Assembly: GCA_003223245.1 (NCBI GenBank)
Contig: QHYI01000129.1
Coordinates: forward strand, 1 to 64,000
DNA length: 64,000 nt
Direction: 5' to 3'
Origin: Acidobacteriota bacterium
GTDB taxonomy: Bacteria; Acidobacteriota; Terriglobia; Acidiferrales; UBA7541
The notes beneath the pieces are model-generated. The model worked only from the letters and a program-made list of their open reading frames with translations. It did no database searches and had not been told where the DNA came from. The position numbers and the translations under genes were made by a program. This document shows, in pieces, positions 1-8,763 of the stretch. The number at the start of each line of letters is the position of its first letter. Positions within the stretch are counted from its first letter, which is position 1.

Positions 1-2552
1 CTCACTTTGTAAAGCAAATAGCCAAGCAGGCGCGTCAACGCGAGCGCCGCCGCCGCACCTGGTAAAATTCCGCCAATAGTCAGAGCGAGGCCTCGAGAAA
101 TTACGAGCCGGAACAGTTCGGGCGTGCGCGCGCCGAGCGCCATGCGCAGACCCAGCTCCCGCGTGCTCTGCGACACGGTGTACGACATGACGCCATAGAG
201 TCCGATGGCGGCGAGCACCAAAGCCAGTCCAGCCAAGATGCCCGTCAAGGTGACGGCGACTTTTTGGGGAGATGTGGAGCGATCCAACTGTTCTTGAAGC
301 GAAATCACTTCATACAGGGCTAGGTTCGCGTCCATGGCTTTCAGTTCGCGAGACAGTGCTGCAGCCATGATCTCAGGCCGCAGCTTGGTCCGAATATTCA
401 ACGCGGCGCCGACGGAAAAATTCTGCCGTAGTGGAACGTAGAAAAACGGCCGGGGCAGTTCGCGCATGCTGTAGTATTTCGAGGTTTTCGCTACGCCCAC
501 AATCCGCAGCCACTTGTCTTTGACTTGCAGGCGCTCGCCGAGGGGATTTTTGCCAGGCCAATAATGCGCGGCCATGGTTTCGTTGACGATGGCGACGGGA
601 GCCGCGGTTTCGTTGTCGGAGCGCGTGAATTCGCGGCCGGACACGAGTGGGATTCCCATGGTAGCGAAGTATCCGGGGCCAACCTGGTTGTAATCGGCGG
701 AGGGCTGCTCGCCCGGAGGGGATTGATATCCATCTACGGCAATGGGCGCCGACGAAAAAGTGCCGTAGCCCAAGGGTGTTTGGCGTGCCAGCGCAGCGGA
801 CTCCACACCTGGTAGCGCACGGACGCGGTCGATCAGTTCGTCGTGAAAACTCTTCGCGCGCGGCACGTCGTATCCCGACGACACTAAATTCACCGCCGTG
901 ACCAATACGCCGTTGGTCGAAAAGCCCGGGCTGTCCGTGCGAATTCTTTGCAGGCTTTGCAAGAGCAGGCCCGCTCCCACGAGCAAAATGAAGCACAAGG
1001 ATACTTGGACCACGACCAGTCCAGCGCGCACCCAGGATTTGCTGCGCCCATGAACTACGCCCGCCATTTCCGATCGTAGCGTGGCAGCCAGATCGATTTT
1101 GCTGGTCTGCATCGCAGGGAACAGAGCAAACAGCAACGTCGCGATCAGGCAAACCGCGGCGCTCAGCGCCATCACGCGCCAGTCCATATCGCCGGGCAGG
1201 TGCATGGCGTTTCCGTTCCTCACGGGCAGGAGCAGTACGAGCAAATGGCTGCACCAGCGAGCCATGAGGAGTCCGCCGGTTGCTGCCAGCGCGGAAAGGA
1301 CCAGCCCTTCGATGAGAAGCTGCTGCAGCAGGCGCCTCCGCCCGGCGCCCACCGCGACGCGGACGGTGATTTCATGCCTTCGCGCGAAAGAGCGGACGAG
1401 CAGCAGGTTGCCCACATTCGCGCAAGCGATCAAAAGTACAAACACCACAACCACAAGCATGATCCCCAACGTGGGGAGCAGCGTTCCCGCGTTATTGAAA
1501 GGTGTTTGCCATAAGCGCCAGAGCTTTATGCCATGACCGCGGTTGGTGGCCGGATAATCCGCCTCCAAGCGCTTCGCCACCGCGGAAACTTCCTGCTGCG
1601 CCTGCTCCAGACTGGCGCCGGGTTTCAAACGGCCGTACGCTTCAATCCAACGCTCACCGCGATCTTCGAGTTTGTAGCCGCCGGCCTCGAACGTGTCTTC
1701 CATGGAAGCCGGCACCCAAAACTTCATCGCCCAGCCGACGAATGTTCCGTAAAAACCCGCGGGGGCCACGCCAATAATCGTGTGAAGCACACCGTTCATG
1801 CGCTGCGTCTTGCCGATGATTTGCGGATCACCTCCGAAGCGTTCCTTCCAGAGCTGGTAACTGATAACCGTCACGGGATGGGCGCTGCGCCCCCCGTCCT
1901 CATGGGGCTCAAACGTCCGGCCGAGAATTGGATGAACTCCCAACGCATTGAAATAGTTCGCGGAAACAATGCTCCCGGTTACGACCTGCGCGCGGTCGCC
2001 GATGCTGAGCGTTGTCCCGGTGATCTTGCTCACGAAAAACGTGTCAAACAGTTTGCAGTTTCTTTGAAGGTCCAAGAAATCCGGCCAGGAAAGCGCGGTA
2101 CGGTCAGTCTGGCCTTGAGCGCGAGCGGTTCCCGTGAGAGCTACCAGCCGTTCTTGATTTGCAACGAGCGGGTAAGGACGAAAAAGAAGTCCCTCCATCC
2201 AACTGAAAACCGCAGCATTAGCGCCGATGCCAAGCGTCAGGCAAAAAATCGCCAGAAGCGCGAAGCCGGGACTGCGCCGAAGCATTCGCAGGGCAAAGCG
2301 AAAATCCTGCAGCAGAGTTTCAAGAAGCGGCAGACCACGCGCTTCACGGTGGTGTTCCTTGGCTTGCTGCGGGCCGCCGAAGCGGACGAGAGCCTGGCGG
2401 CGCGCTTCGTCGGGCGACAAACCGCGCTCGAGATTCTCCTCGATGGCGAGTTCCAGATGATGTGACATTTGCGCATCGAAGTCGCGATCTTGTTCGCCGC
2501 GGAAGAACAAGGAACGAACCCGGTGGAACAATTGACGAGCCTGGTTGGTCAT
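1..2552 (-). CDS. ADOP-type ABC transporter permease (MacB/FtsX), 3' end outside window
   Basis: About 850 residues are visible; the gene runs off the left edge. The frame is open where I checked it: at the start, at ANVGNLLLVR (about 1400-1440) and at the edge. A cytoplasmic N-terminal extension of about 75 residues containing SPDEARRQALVRFGG, typical of acidobacterial duplicated orphan permeases, precedes TM1 (SPGFALLAIFCLTLGIGANA). A MacB-like periplasmic domain, a first FtsX core, a second periplasmic domain and a second FtsX core follow; the last is cut close to its end. No ATPase gene is adjacent, as usual for this family, and the substrate is unknown. The ATG at 2552 overlaps the stop of the upstream padR gene (ATGA), so the two are translationally coupled and PadR control is likely. 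Confidence 0.9.
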   Translation of the reverse strand, partial: MTNQARQLFHRVRSLFFRGEQDRDFDAQMSHHLELAIEENLERGLSPDEARRQALVRFGGPQQAKEHHREARGLPLLETLLQDFRFALRMLRRSPGFALLAIFCLTLGIGANAAVFSWMEGLLFRPYPLVANQERLVALTGTARAQGQTDRTALSWPDFLDLQRNCKLFDTFFVSKITGTTLSIGDRAQVVTGSIVSANYFNALGVHPILGRTFEPHEDGGRSAHPVTVISYQLWKERFGGDPQIIGKTQRMNGVLHTIIGVAPAGFYGTFVGWAMKFWVPASMEDTFEAGGYKLEDRGERWIEAYGRLKPGASLEQAQQEVSAVAKRLEADYPATNRGHGIKLWRLWQTPFNNAGTLLPTLGIMLVVVVFVLLIACANVGNLLLVRSFARRHEITVRVAVGAGRRRLLQQLLIEGLVLSALAATGGLLMARWCSHLLVLLLPVRNGNAMHLPGDMDWRVMALSAAVCLIATLLFALFPAMQTSKIDLAATLRSEMAGVVHGRSKSWVRAGLVVVQVSLCFILLVGAGLLLQSLQRIRTDSPGFSTNGVLVTAVNLVSSGYDVPRAKSFHDELIDRVRALPGVESAALARQTPLGYGTFSSAPIAVDGYQSPPGEQPSADYNQVGPGYFATMGIPLVSGREFTRSDNETAAPVAIVNETMAAHYWPGKNPLGERLQVKDKWLRIVGVAKTSKYYSMRELPRPFFYVPLRQNFSVGAALNIRTKLRPEIMAAALSRELKAMDANLALYEVISLQEQLDRSTSPQKVAVTLTGILAGLALVLAAIGLYGVMSYTVSQSTRELGLRMALGARTPELFRLVISRGLALTIGGILPGAAAALALTRLLGYLLYKV

Positions 2553-2902
2553 TTGTTGTCGCTCCCTTCAGGAAGCGCGAGCACGCGGCCCATGACATCC
2601 GAGAGACGCTGCCAGTAAGCAGCGTCTTCAGAGAGCTGTTTGCGGCCTCGTTTGGTAATGGAATAGAACTTGGCTTTGCGGTTGTTGGTGGACGTGCCCC
2701 ACTCCGCGGAAATCCATCCCCGCTGGTGCAGCCGCACGAGAGCAGCATAAATCGTGCCTTGATTGAGCAGGACCGCGTCGCCGCTGACCTGCTCGATGCG
2801 GCGCGCGATGCCGTAGCCGTGAAGCGGGCCCATGGCCGCCAGGGTTTGCAGAACCATCAGGTCCAAGGTTCCCTGCAGCAAGTCAAGTTTCGATGGGGAC
2901 AT
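2549..2902 (-). CDS. PadR family transcriptional regulator
   Basis: 117-residue winged-helix repressor. The PadR N-terminal domain is clear: GTLDLMVLQTLAAMGPLHGYGIARRI is the first helix region, followed by LNQGTIYAALVRLHQRGWI (recognition helix region) and the wing NNRKAKFYSITKRGRKQL. The C-terminal dimerisation helix is short, as in acidobacterial PadR proteins paired with ADOP permeases. I chose the ATG at 2902 because AGGAGGG lies just upstream; an upstream in-frame start at 2938 would lack a ribosome site. Its stop overlaps the ATG of the ADOP permease. A perfect inverted repeat (2911-2940) sits over the leader and may be its own operator. The effector is unknown. Confidence 0.93.
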   Translation of the reverse strand: MSPSKLDLLQGTLDLMVLQTLAAMGPLHGYGIARRIEQVSGDAVLLNQGTIYAALVRLHQRGWISAEWGTSTNNRKAKFYSITKRGRKQLSEDAAYWQRLSDVMGRVLALPEGSDNK

Positions 2903-2910
2903 GCACCCTC

Positions 2911-2940
2911 CTGTGTTATGGCCACCGCAAGCTAACACAG
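2911..2940. promoter_or_regulatory. Perfect inverted repeat, candidate PadR operator
   Basis: CTGTGTTA (2911-2918) and TAACACAG (2933-2940) form a perfect 8-bp inverted repeat with a 14-bp spacer. It lies directly upstream of and partly over the ribosome binding site of the padR gene. PadR proteins bind dyad-symmetric sites and commonly autoregulate, so this is a candidate operator; binding is inferred from position only. Confidence 0.5.
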
Positions 2941-3013
2941 TTTATGTGCGGATGCCACAGGAGAGTTAGACGAAGCAGCCCTCCGGTCGTTAGCTTGTTC
3001 TGAAGGGCGAAGG

Positions 3014-5402
3014 TCACTCATAGCGCAGGGCGATTACCGGGTCGACGCGCGACGCACGCCAAGCGGGCAGGAGGCATGCGAATCCAGCTACGACGAGGAG
3101 GAGGACGGCAACGGCGGCAAACACCGTTGCGTCTAACGGCTCCACGCCATAAAGCAAGCTGCTGATCAATCTCGTCGCGCCCGCCGTTCCCACCAGCCCA
3201 ATCGCCAGCCCCGCACCTGCAGGCTTGAGGCCGTCGAGCAATGTAAGCCGCAGCAGTTCACCTCTCTGCGCGCCAAGAGCGACGCGGATGCCAATTTCCG
3301 GTGTGCGCTGCGCCACAATGTAGGAAAGAACTCCGAATAGCCCGACCGAAGCCAGCAGCAGCGACAATGCGGCAAAGGCAAGAAGTAGCGTCGCGTCGAA
3401 ACTCGCGCCTAGCGTGGATTTACCAATGAGTTGGTCCATGGTCAACACGGAAACCGCCAATTCCGGGTCCAACTGTTGGACGATCTTTTGGACGGGCAAA
3501 GCAAATGAGGTAACGTCGCGCGTGGAGCGGATTGCAAGCGTCGCGCCTTCCTGCTCGCCAGAATCAAATGGGAAGTACATCGTGGGCTGGGGAGGTAGCC
3601 AGATGTCATGGCGTGTATCTCCCACCACGCCGACAATCTTCCAAGGTCGGTTTCCAAGTGTGAGCAGGTGCTTGCCGATGGGGTCCTCACCGGGAAAGTA
3701 TTGCCGCGCAAAAGATTCGCTGATAATGACTTCGTTTGCTTTCTTCAGCTGCTGGTCCGCATCGAAGGTTTGACCCCGCAAGAAGGGAATCCCTAAAGCA
3801 GCGAAATATCCGGGACCGGCCCAGCGGTGGATCGCATAAGGGAGCTTAGCCAAGGGAATAGGAGGGTGTTCCACAATAGAAAAGCCGTTGTCCCCCATAG
3901 CCAGCACCGGGAACTGTTGTTACAAGTCCGGCGGCGCGCATACCCGGCAGAGCGCAAACGCGTTCTGCTAACGTCTCAAAAAAACTTATAACCTGCGCCG
4001 GCTGGCGATAAGTCGCTTCCGGAAGATCGACATGCATGGTAAGCACATTGCTGGTAATGCAGCCAAGATCGGAGGAACGCAATCGCTCGTAGCTTTTCAA
4101 GAACAAGCCCGCTCCGAGCAGCAAAAAGACAGTAAGACCTACTTCCAGGGAAAGCAGCCATTTGCGCAGGCGAACCGGTCTTTGCCCCGCGCTGAGCGAA
4201 CGCGATGATTCTTGAAGCGCCGGGAGAGTCTGCTCGTCCTTGATCGAAAACGCAGAAATGGTTCCAAAAGGCTGGCGACGTTAAGACATGCAATCAAGAG
4301 CAAGCAAGCGGTGGCCGCAAGAAGCACATACAACGGCCTCTTCACATCTCCGATCGTAGCCTCCAACAACGGCCGGCTGGTTGCGGCCTTACTGATGAAA
4401 GGAATGTCAAGGTGCGCATCGTGCTGTTGGCGCGTGATGATCGAAAGCTCCGCGGTAGCCTGGGCTTCCGTTACGCCGGATTTGAGGCGGCCGACGGGCC
4501 GAAATTCGTGATCGTCCAGCGACTGCATCAGTTCCGGCGATTCTTCGTGGTAGAGCGGCGTCCAAAGTTGCGCAGTTTGATCTGGATAAGCGAACCAGGC
4601 CGGCATGACGCCGATGACGGTATAAGGCTCGGCGTTGAGGTGAATTGTTTGATTGAGGATGGAAGGATCACCGCCAAAGCGCCGCTTCCACAATCCCCAG
4701 CTCAGGATGGCCGAGCCATTCGCCGCCGGTTGATCGTCTGCCGCAGTGAACGCGCGTCCCAACATTGGCTTGACGCCAAGCAGAGGAAACAAATTCCAAG
4801 AACACTCCCAGGCATGCACTTTTTCGGGAAGCTGTCCGCCCGTTCCCGACAAGCCGTATTCCGTGGCGTCGGGCCCCACGATTGCCAAATCCGAGAAGCC
4901 ATGGCTCCGCTTTTTCCATTCGGCGAACATGCCGCCAGCAACCACGTTATACGGGAATTTGTCATTCACGCTCCACTCATACAAGCGGATCAGCCTCTGG
5001 GGGTCGTTAAACGGCAGCGGTGTGAGGAGTATGGAACGGACGACAGTGAATAGCGCGGTGGTGGCTCCGATCCCGAGCGCAATGACCAGGATGGTGACCG
5101 CGGTGAAGCCCGGTGATTTGCGCAGCGTGCGGAGAGCGAATCGCAAATCGCGAAAAAGTGTCTCCAAGCACAGGCAAGCCCCGGCGGTCGCGGTAATTCT
5201 CCTTGGTTTGTTCGACGCCGCCGAGTTTGAGCAACGCCTCGCGCCGCGCGGCTTCGGGCGTCATGCCCGCTCGGACATTGTCTTCCATGTGGAGCTGCAG
5301 ATGGCTCTTCAACTCCGCAGCAAACTCCGCGTCACGCTGTCGCTTATAAAAAATGGCGCCGAACCGCCGAAACCCGGTACGCATCGATCTCAGGAGGCTC
5401 AT
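3014..5402 (-). pseudogene. Decayed ADOP-type permease (multiple frameshifts and an internal deletion)
   Basis: Homologous in layout to the permease at the left edge but broken into four segments in different frames. Segment 1 (5402 to about 5164) is the N-terminal extension ending GLPVL; an extra base there shifts the frame. Segment 2 (5167 to about 4280) carries TM1 and the first MacB-like domain up to LIACLNVASLL. About 90 residues of the first FtsX core are then missing. Segment 3 (about 4250-3900) resumes at PALQESSRSLSAG and reaches VTTVPGAGYGG. Segment 4 (3907-3014) has the rest, ending DPVIALRYE. The start at 5402 has an AAAGGAG site. Three frame changes plus a deletion argue for a true pseudogene rather than read error alone. 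Confidence 0.85.
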
Positions 5403-5463
5403 GAAACTTGCTCCTTTCTTCTCGCAATTCCGTGCCGAGCGCGCAAAGATTTCGAGGCCTGGC

Positions 5464-5805
5464 TCATGTGGAGGGCTCTGCGGAGAGGACTTTTGCAAGA
5501 ATGGCTTGGGCTTGCTGCCATTCGCGGGCCTCGCGTCCCAATTGTTTGCGGCCTGCGCGGGTCAGTTTGTAGTATTTGGCCTTGCGATTGTTGTCGGAGA
5601 CGCCCCACGCACATTCGATCGAGCCTTCCTGCTCGAGTTTCAGCAAAGCCGGGTACACCGTCCCGTAATTGAGAGAGAGCACTTCGCCGCTAATCTGTTC
5701 GATTCGCCTGGCGATGCCGTACCCATGGAGAGGCCCGAGCGTTTCCAGCGTTTTCAAAATCATGAGGGTGAGAGTGCCCTGCCAAACGTCTGCCTTGTCG
5801 CCCAT
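5464..5805 (-). CDS. PadR family transcriptional regulator (second copy)
   Basis: 113-residue winged-helix protein closely resembling the other PadR in the window: GTLTLMILKTLETLGPLHGYG, then LNYGTVYPALLKLEQEG and the wing NNRKAKYYKLTRAGRKQL. The ATG at 5805 is preceded by GGGGGAG at short spacing. It stands 61 bp upstream of the decayed ADOP permease, the usual padR-ADOP order. As the permease is broken, this repressor may have lost its local target, yet its own frame is intact. No dyad as clean as the one at 2911-2940 was found upstream. Confidence 0.92.
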   Translation of the reverse strand: MGDKADVWQGTLTLMILKTLETLGPLHGYGIARRIEQISGEVLSLNYGTVYPALLKLEQEGSIECAWGVSDNNRKAKYYKLTRAGRKQLGREAREWQQAQAILAKVLSAEPST

Positions 5806-5898
5806 ACTCCCCCTATGGGGAAACAATAGAAGTATGCGCCGTTCCTAAGGCGTGTCAATGGAAAATGAGTGGCAAGCTTTGCGTGCGTCAACGTACGG

Positions 5899-6372
5899 CT
5901 AGACTTGCAGTTCGACAAATTCCGTTTCGAACGGCGTGCGTCCCAGGTTCAACCGCGCCACACAAACCGGCAGCTGAAAGCGGCGAGGCCCAGCGCTGCC
6001 CGGATTGATATAGAGCACGCCGTCGCGCTCGAATTTCCCGGGCTGATGCGAATGGCCACTCACGACGACGTGGAATCCCGCCGCTGCAGGATTCAAATCG
6101 AGTGCCTGCACATCGTGTAGGACATAAAGCCGGACCTCGCCCGCTGCGGCAACGGCGGTTTCCGGCAGCGTGCGCGCCCATTCGAACCTGTCCACATTTC
6201 CGCGCACGGCAATCACCGGTGCAATCCCTCCTAGTGCGGTGAGAATTTCGGGCTGGCCCACATCGCCGGCATGGAGAATTAACTCGGAACCACGAAGAGC
6301 TTCCAGCGCCTGCGGACGCAGCAAGCCGTGAGTGTCCGAGATCAGGCCAATCCGTGTGGGCGACCCTTGCAC
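5899..6372 (-). CDS. YfcE/MJ0936-type metallophosphoesterase
   Basis: 157-residue calcineurin-like phosphoesterase of the short YfcE type, a cytoplasmic phosphodiesterase of uncertain natural substrate. The metal-binding motifs are complete: ISDTHG (residues ~10-15), HAGDVG (~34-39), RGNVD (~57-61, the GNHD position with the usual V variation), VLHD (~83), and SGHSH (~104-108), followed by NPGSAGPRR, a signature of this subfamily. The start is GTG at 6372 without a visible ribosome site, so a leaderless or weakly translated start is possible. It sits alone between the PadR module and a PilZ gene on the same strand. Confidence 0.9.
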   Translation of the reverse strand: MQGSPTRIGLISDTHGLLRPQALEALRGSELILHAGDVGQPEILTALGGIAPVIAVRGNVDRFEWARTLPETAVAAAGEVRLYVLHDVQALDLNPAAAGFHVVVSGHSHQPGKFERDGVLYINPGSAGPRRFQLPVCVARLNLGRTPFETEFVELQV

Positions 6373-6431
6373 GGAGAGATTCTAAGGCCTTGCTGTTTGG
6401 TGCAGTCTCGAATTAGGAGGGGACTGACTAA

Positions 6432-6809
6432 CTATGCTGAGGCCTTGTTGGGGAGGACGCGGCGCTGCGGTTTCGCTCCCGGGGCCGGAAACTGCATATG
6501 CCAGAAGTTCGTTTCCGGAGCGAGGAATTCCACGCCGACATATTGTTTGCCATCGCGCGCGCGGTGGATCGAAACCACGCGGCACTCCATGGACTGGGCC
6601 GTGTGCTCATTGACCAGGATTACTGCTTGCCCCGCCACTACGATCTCTTCGAGGTGAAACAGCGCTCCATGCCGATTGACCGATTGCGAGTTCGTGTGAG
6701 CCGAGAAGCGTTGGCCAGGGTCTGTCTTTCCAATGACCGTTAGCGGGACAGTCAAAGCCACCCTTATGGTGCGGCGGCGTTCTTTGACGCGAAAATGAAG
6801 CAGGGACAT
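6432..6809 (-). CDS. PilZ-like domain protein
   Basis: 125 residues. RRRTIRVALTVPLTV near the N-terminus and NSQSVNRHGALF about 30 residues later match the RxxxR and (D/N)xSxxG spacing of PilZ domains, the c-di-GMP-binding fold, though the second motif is degenerate (NRHG). A YVGVEFL strand follows, and then FWHMQFPAPG, which recurs nearly identically as FWRMNFPASS in the larger PilZ protein at 14320-15237, so the two belong to one acidobacterial family. Whether it still binds c-di-GMP is unclear because of the altered motif. A GAGGTC lies upstream of the ATG at 6809. Confidence 0.75.
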   Translation of the reverse strand: MSLLHFRVKERRRTIRVALTVPLTVIGKTDPGQRFSAHTNSQSVNRHGALFHLEEIVVAGQAVILVNEHTAQSMECRVVSIHRARDGKQYVGVEFLAPETNFWHMQFPAPGAKPQRRVLPNKASA

Positions 6810-7258
6810 TTCTAGCTTGACCTCAAATCCGATCCAGAGGCTCCAGCGAGGCTATCGGGTCAGTCTCGCTCCCAAGGAATTTGCCTGCAGTGACGTGTCA
6901 GCAGCGTGCTAAAGCGCACAAACAGCAGAACCGAGGTAACTAGCACGAACCTTGCCCACACACCCCCATACTGCCCGTGGAGTTCTCCAAGGACAATGGT
7001 GAAACGGTACCACAAAATGCCAGATGAGAACAGTACCCCCGTACTCCCTCGTTTTTGGAAGGCGTACGAGGGTAGAAACAGGCCGTCTCCCTAAGCAAGA
7101 CTCTGCGATGGTAACCGTTTGATTCTCCATTACTTTCTGCTGTAGGGGGAGACAGCAGCTTAACGTGTTGTGTTCTCCTGTCTTGCCTCCACTGGAATGG
7201 TGCCTGGCAGCGAGCATGCGTTTCAGGCGGCTTTCCCATTTGGCACGCTAGTTCGGCG
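6810..7258. other. Non-coding stretch, 449 bp
   Basis: No ORF with recognisable content on either strand. It contains a short inverted repeat CCCTCG / CGAGGG near 7046-7075 and several runs of pyrimidines. It would hold the promoter of the PilZ gene (minus strand) and the 3' end of the M23 peptidase transcript. I see no clear terminator or promoter. Confidence 0.4.
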
Positions 7259-8233
7259 TTACTGCCCTCGGTCGGAGTGGCTCTTGCTTCCCAGGAGTTT
7301 GACCAACTGAAGAGGGTTTACACGCGCGCGCTCGACGGTAAGGCCCCAGTGCAGGTGCGGCCCCGTTACGCGCCCTGTGGCACCGACTTTGCCAAGCACT
7401 TGGCCGGACTCCACCTCATCGCCGGCTTTCACATCGATCTCCGAGAGGTGGCCGTAGAAGGTGTAAATACCCAGCCCATGATCCACGATCACGGTATTGC
7501 CCGAAAAGAACAGCTCTTGCGCGAGCGCCACGCGGCCCCTCTGGGCTGCGTGAATAGGAGTCCCTGTCGGTGACGGAAAATCTACACCACTGTGAGGCGA
7601 GCCGGGCTGGCCGTTGAGAACGCGGCGTTTGCCGAAGTTGCCTCCTGTGGTTACGCCATCCAGCGGAATGCGAAAATCGCCGTCCCATAATTTCTGAGGC
7701 GTCACCTGGTCGAAGATGGCTCGCAACTTGTCACGCTCCTGGTTCGCGCGCTTGATTTGTTCGGAGCTGGGCTCGACGAATTCCTTCTCGACGTGCAGCC
7801 TCTCGGTGGCGAACCTGCCAGCACGAACCGGAATTTGAAGCGTGCAACTCTCAGGTTTGCCGCTGGCTGTCTGTATGTGAACAAGCAGCGGATAAGTGCC
7901 GGGCGGTTTTTCCAGGTCAACTCCCAGAATTGTCCGGCGCACGTCAACGCCAGCAACTCTCGAAGAAGCTGGGCGCGCAACTGCAGAGGCTTGCCAGAAC
8001 GGAACACTCTTCGAGTTCCACTCGGCAGTCACTTCGGCGAGCGGCTTGCGGCTTCGGACTTCCAGAAGGAGCAAGCCGCCTTGACTCGACCATGGCGCGC
8101 TTAATTTCAGAATTACGCCTGGGCCACAGGTTTGCGGGATTTTTGCCACGGCCAGAACCGGAAATAAGGACAATGCAAACGCGATCCGCGGAACGGTCCC
8201 TAGCAGCAGCTGAACAGGAGATTCGTAGCGCAA
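7259..8233 (-). CDS. M23 family metallopeptidase (LytM-type)
   Basis: 324 residues with an N-terminal signal segment (PRIAFALSLFPVLAVA), so secreted or periplasmic. A beta-rich N-terminal half is followed by the M23 endopeptidase domain: HSGVDF supplies the first zinc His and Asp, GNTVIVDHGLGIYTFYGHL the conserved strand and catalytic His, and GPHLHWGL the last zinc His. All ligands are present, so an active peptidoglycan endopeptidase is expected. The start is TTG at 8233, two bases after the stop of the upstream gene, with GGGAG overlapping that gene's end, which indicates translational coupling. Confidence 0.88.
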   Translation of the reverse strand: MRYESPVQLLLGTVPRIAFALSLFPVLAVAKIPQTCGPGVILKLSAPWSSQGGLLLLEVRSRKPLAEVTAEWNSKSVPFWQASAVARPASSRVAGVDVRRTILGVDLEKPPGTYPLLVHIQTASGKPESCTLQIPVRAGRFATERLHVEKEFVEPSSEQIKRANQERDKLRAIFDQVTPQKLWDGDFRIPLDGVTTGGNFGKRRVLNGQPGSPHSGVDFPSPTGTPIHAAQRGRVALAQELFFSGNTVIVDHGLGIYTFYGHLSEIDVKAGDEVESGQVLGKVGATGRVTGPHLHWGLTVERARVNPLQLVKLLGSKSHSDRGQ

Positions 8234-8235
8234 CT

Positions 8236-8685
8236 TCAGGCTCCCTGCTTCGGACGCAGCATATTCACGCGAGGCTCTATTTTTTCGAAATGTGCGCGGC
8301 CCAGCTTGGAACCGTAAATCGCCTTTTCCGAAAGCAAGAAGAGATCGGGATTTTTCGCTTTTTCGCGAATCTCTTTCAAAAACGGGCGGACCTTCGCGAA
8401 CATGAAATACAGCTCTCCGCAGAAGGCCGGTTCAAAGAACAACTTTTCGCTGATGAGGCCATTGAGCAAGAAAGTTGTGGCAATTCCCCAGTAACTCCCC
8501 ACCTGGCGGAGCCAATTGTTCTCTTGCGAGCCAAAGTCCATGGCCACTTTCATGAAATCCTCGGCGCACGTCGGCCAAAACGTGGTGAGCCACCACTGGC
8601 GTGCTTTGCGCATTTCGGGCTCGCGTCTGAGGTTGTAGAGTTCCAGGAGCAGTCGGGCCTCTTCGACCGTCGGCTTTTTTGTCAT
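8236..8685 (-). CDS. Conserved hypothetical protein
   Basis: 149-residue, mostly helical, soluble protein (no signal peptide or membrane segment) with PTVEEARLLLELYNLRREPEMRKAR at its start (split here only for description) and several aromatic-rich helices. I recognise the general look of a recurrent acidobacterial small protein but cannot name a function. GGAGGAAAAG lies just before the ATG at 8685. It is coupled to the M23 peptidase downstream, so a role with that enzyme is possible but not shown. Confidence 0.7.
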   Translation of the reverse strand: MTKKPTVEEARLLLELYNLRREPEMRKARQWWLTTFWPTCAEDFMKVAMDFGSQENNWLRQVGSYWGIATTFLLNGLISEKLFFEPAFCGELYFMFAKVRPFLKEIREKAKNPDLFLLSEKAIYGSKLGRAHFEKIEPRVNMLRPKQGA

Positions 8686-8763
8686 CTTTTCCTCCGGATT
8701 TTCGGTGAGGACATTCTACCTTTGGCTGGCGGGTTTTGCTGTGGTCCAACTCGCGGGCGTTGC

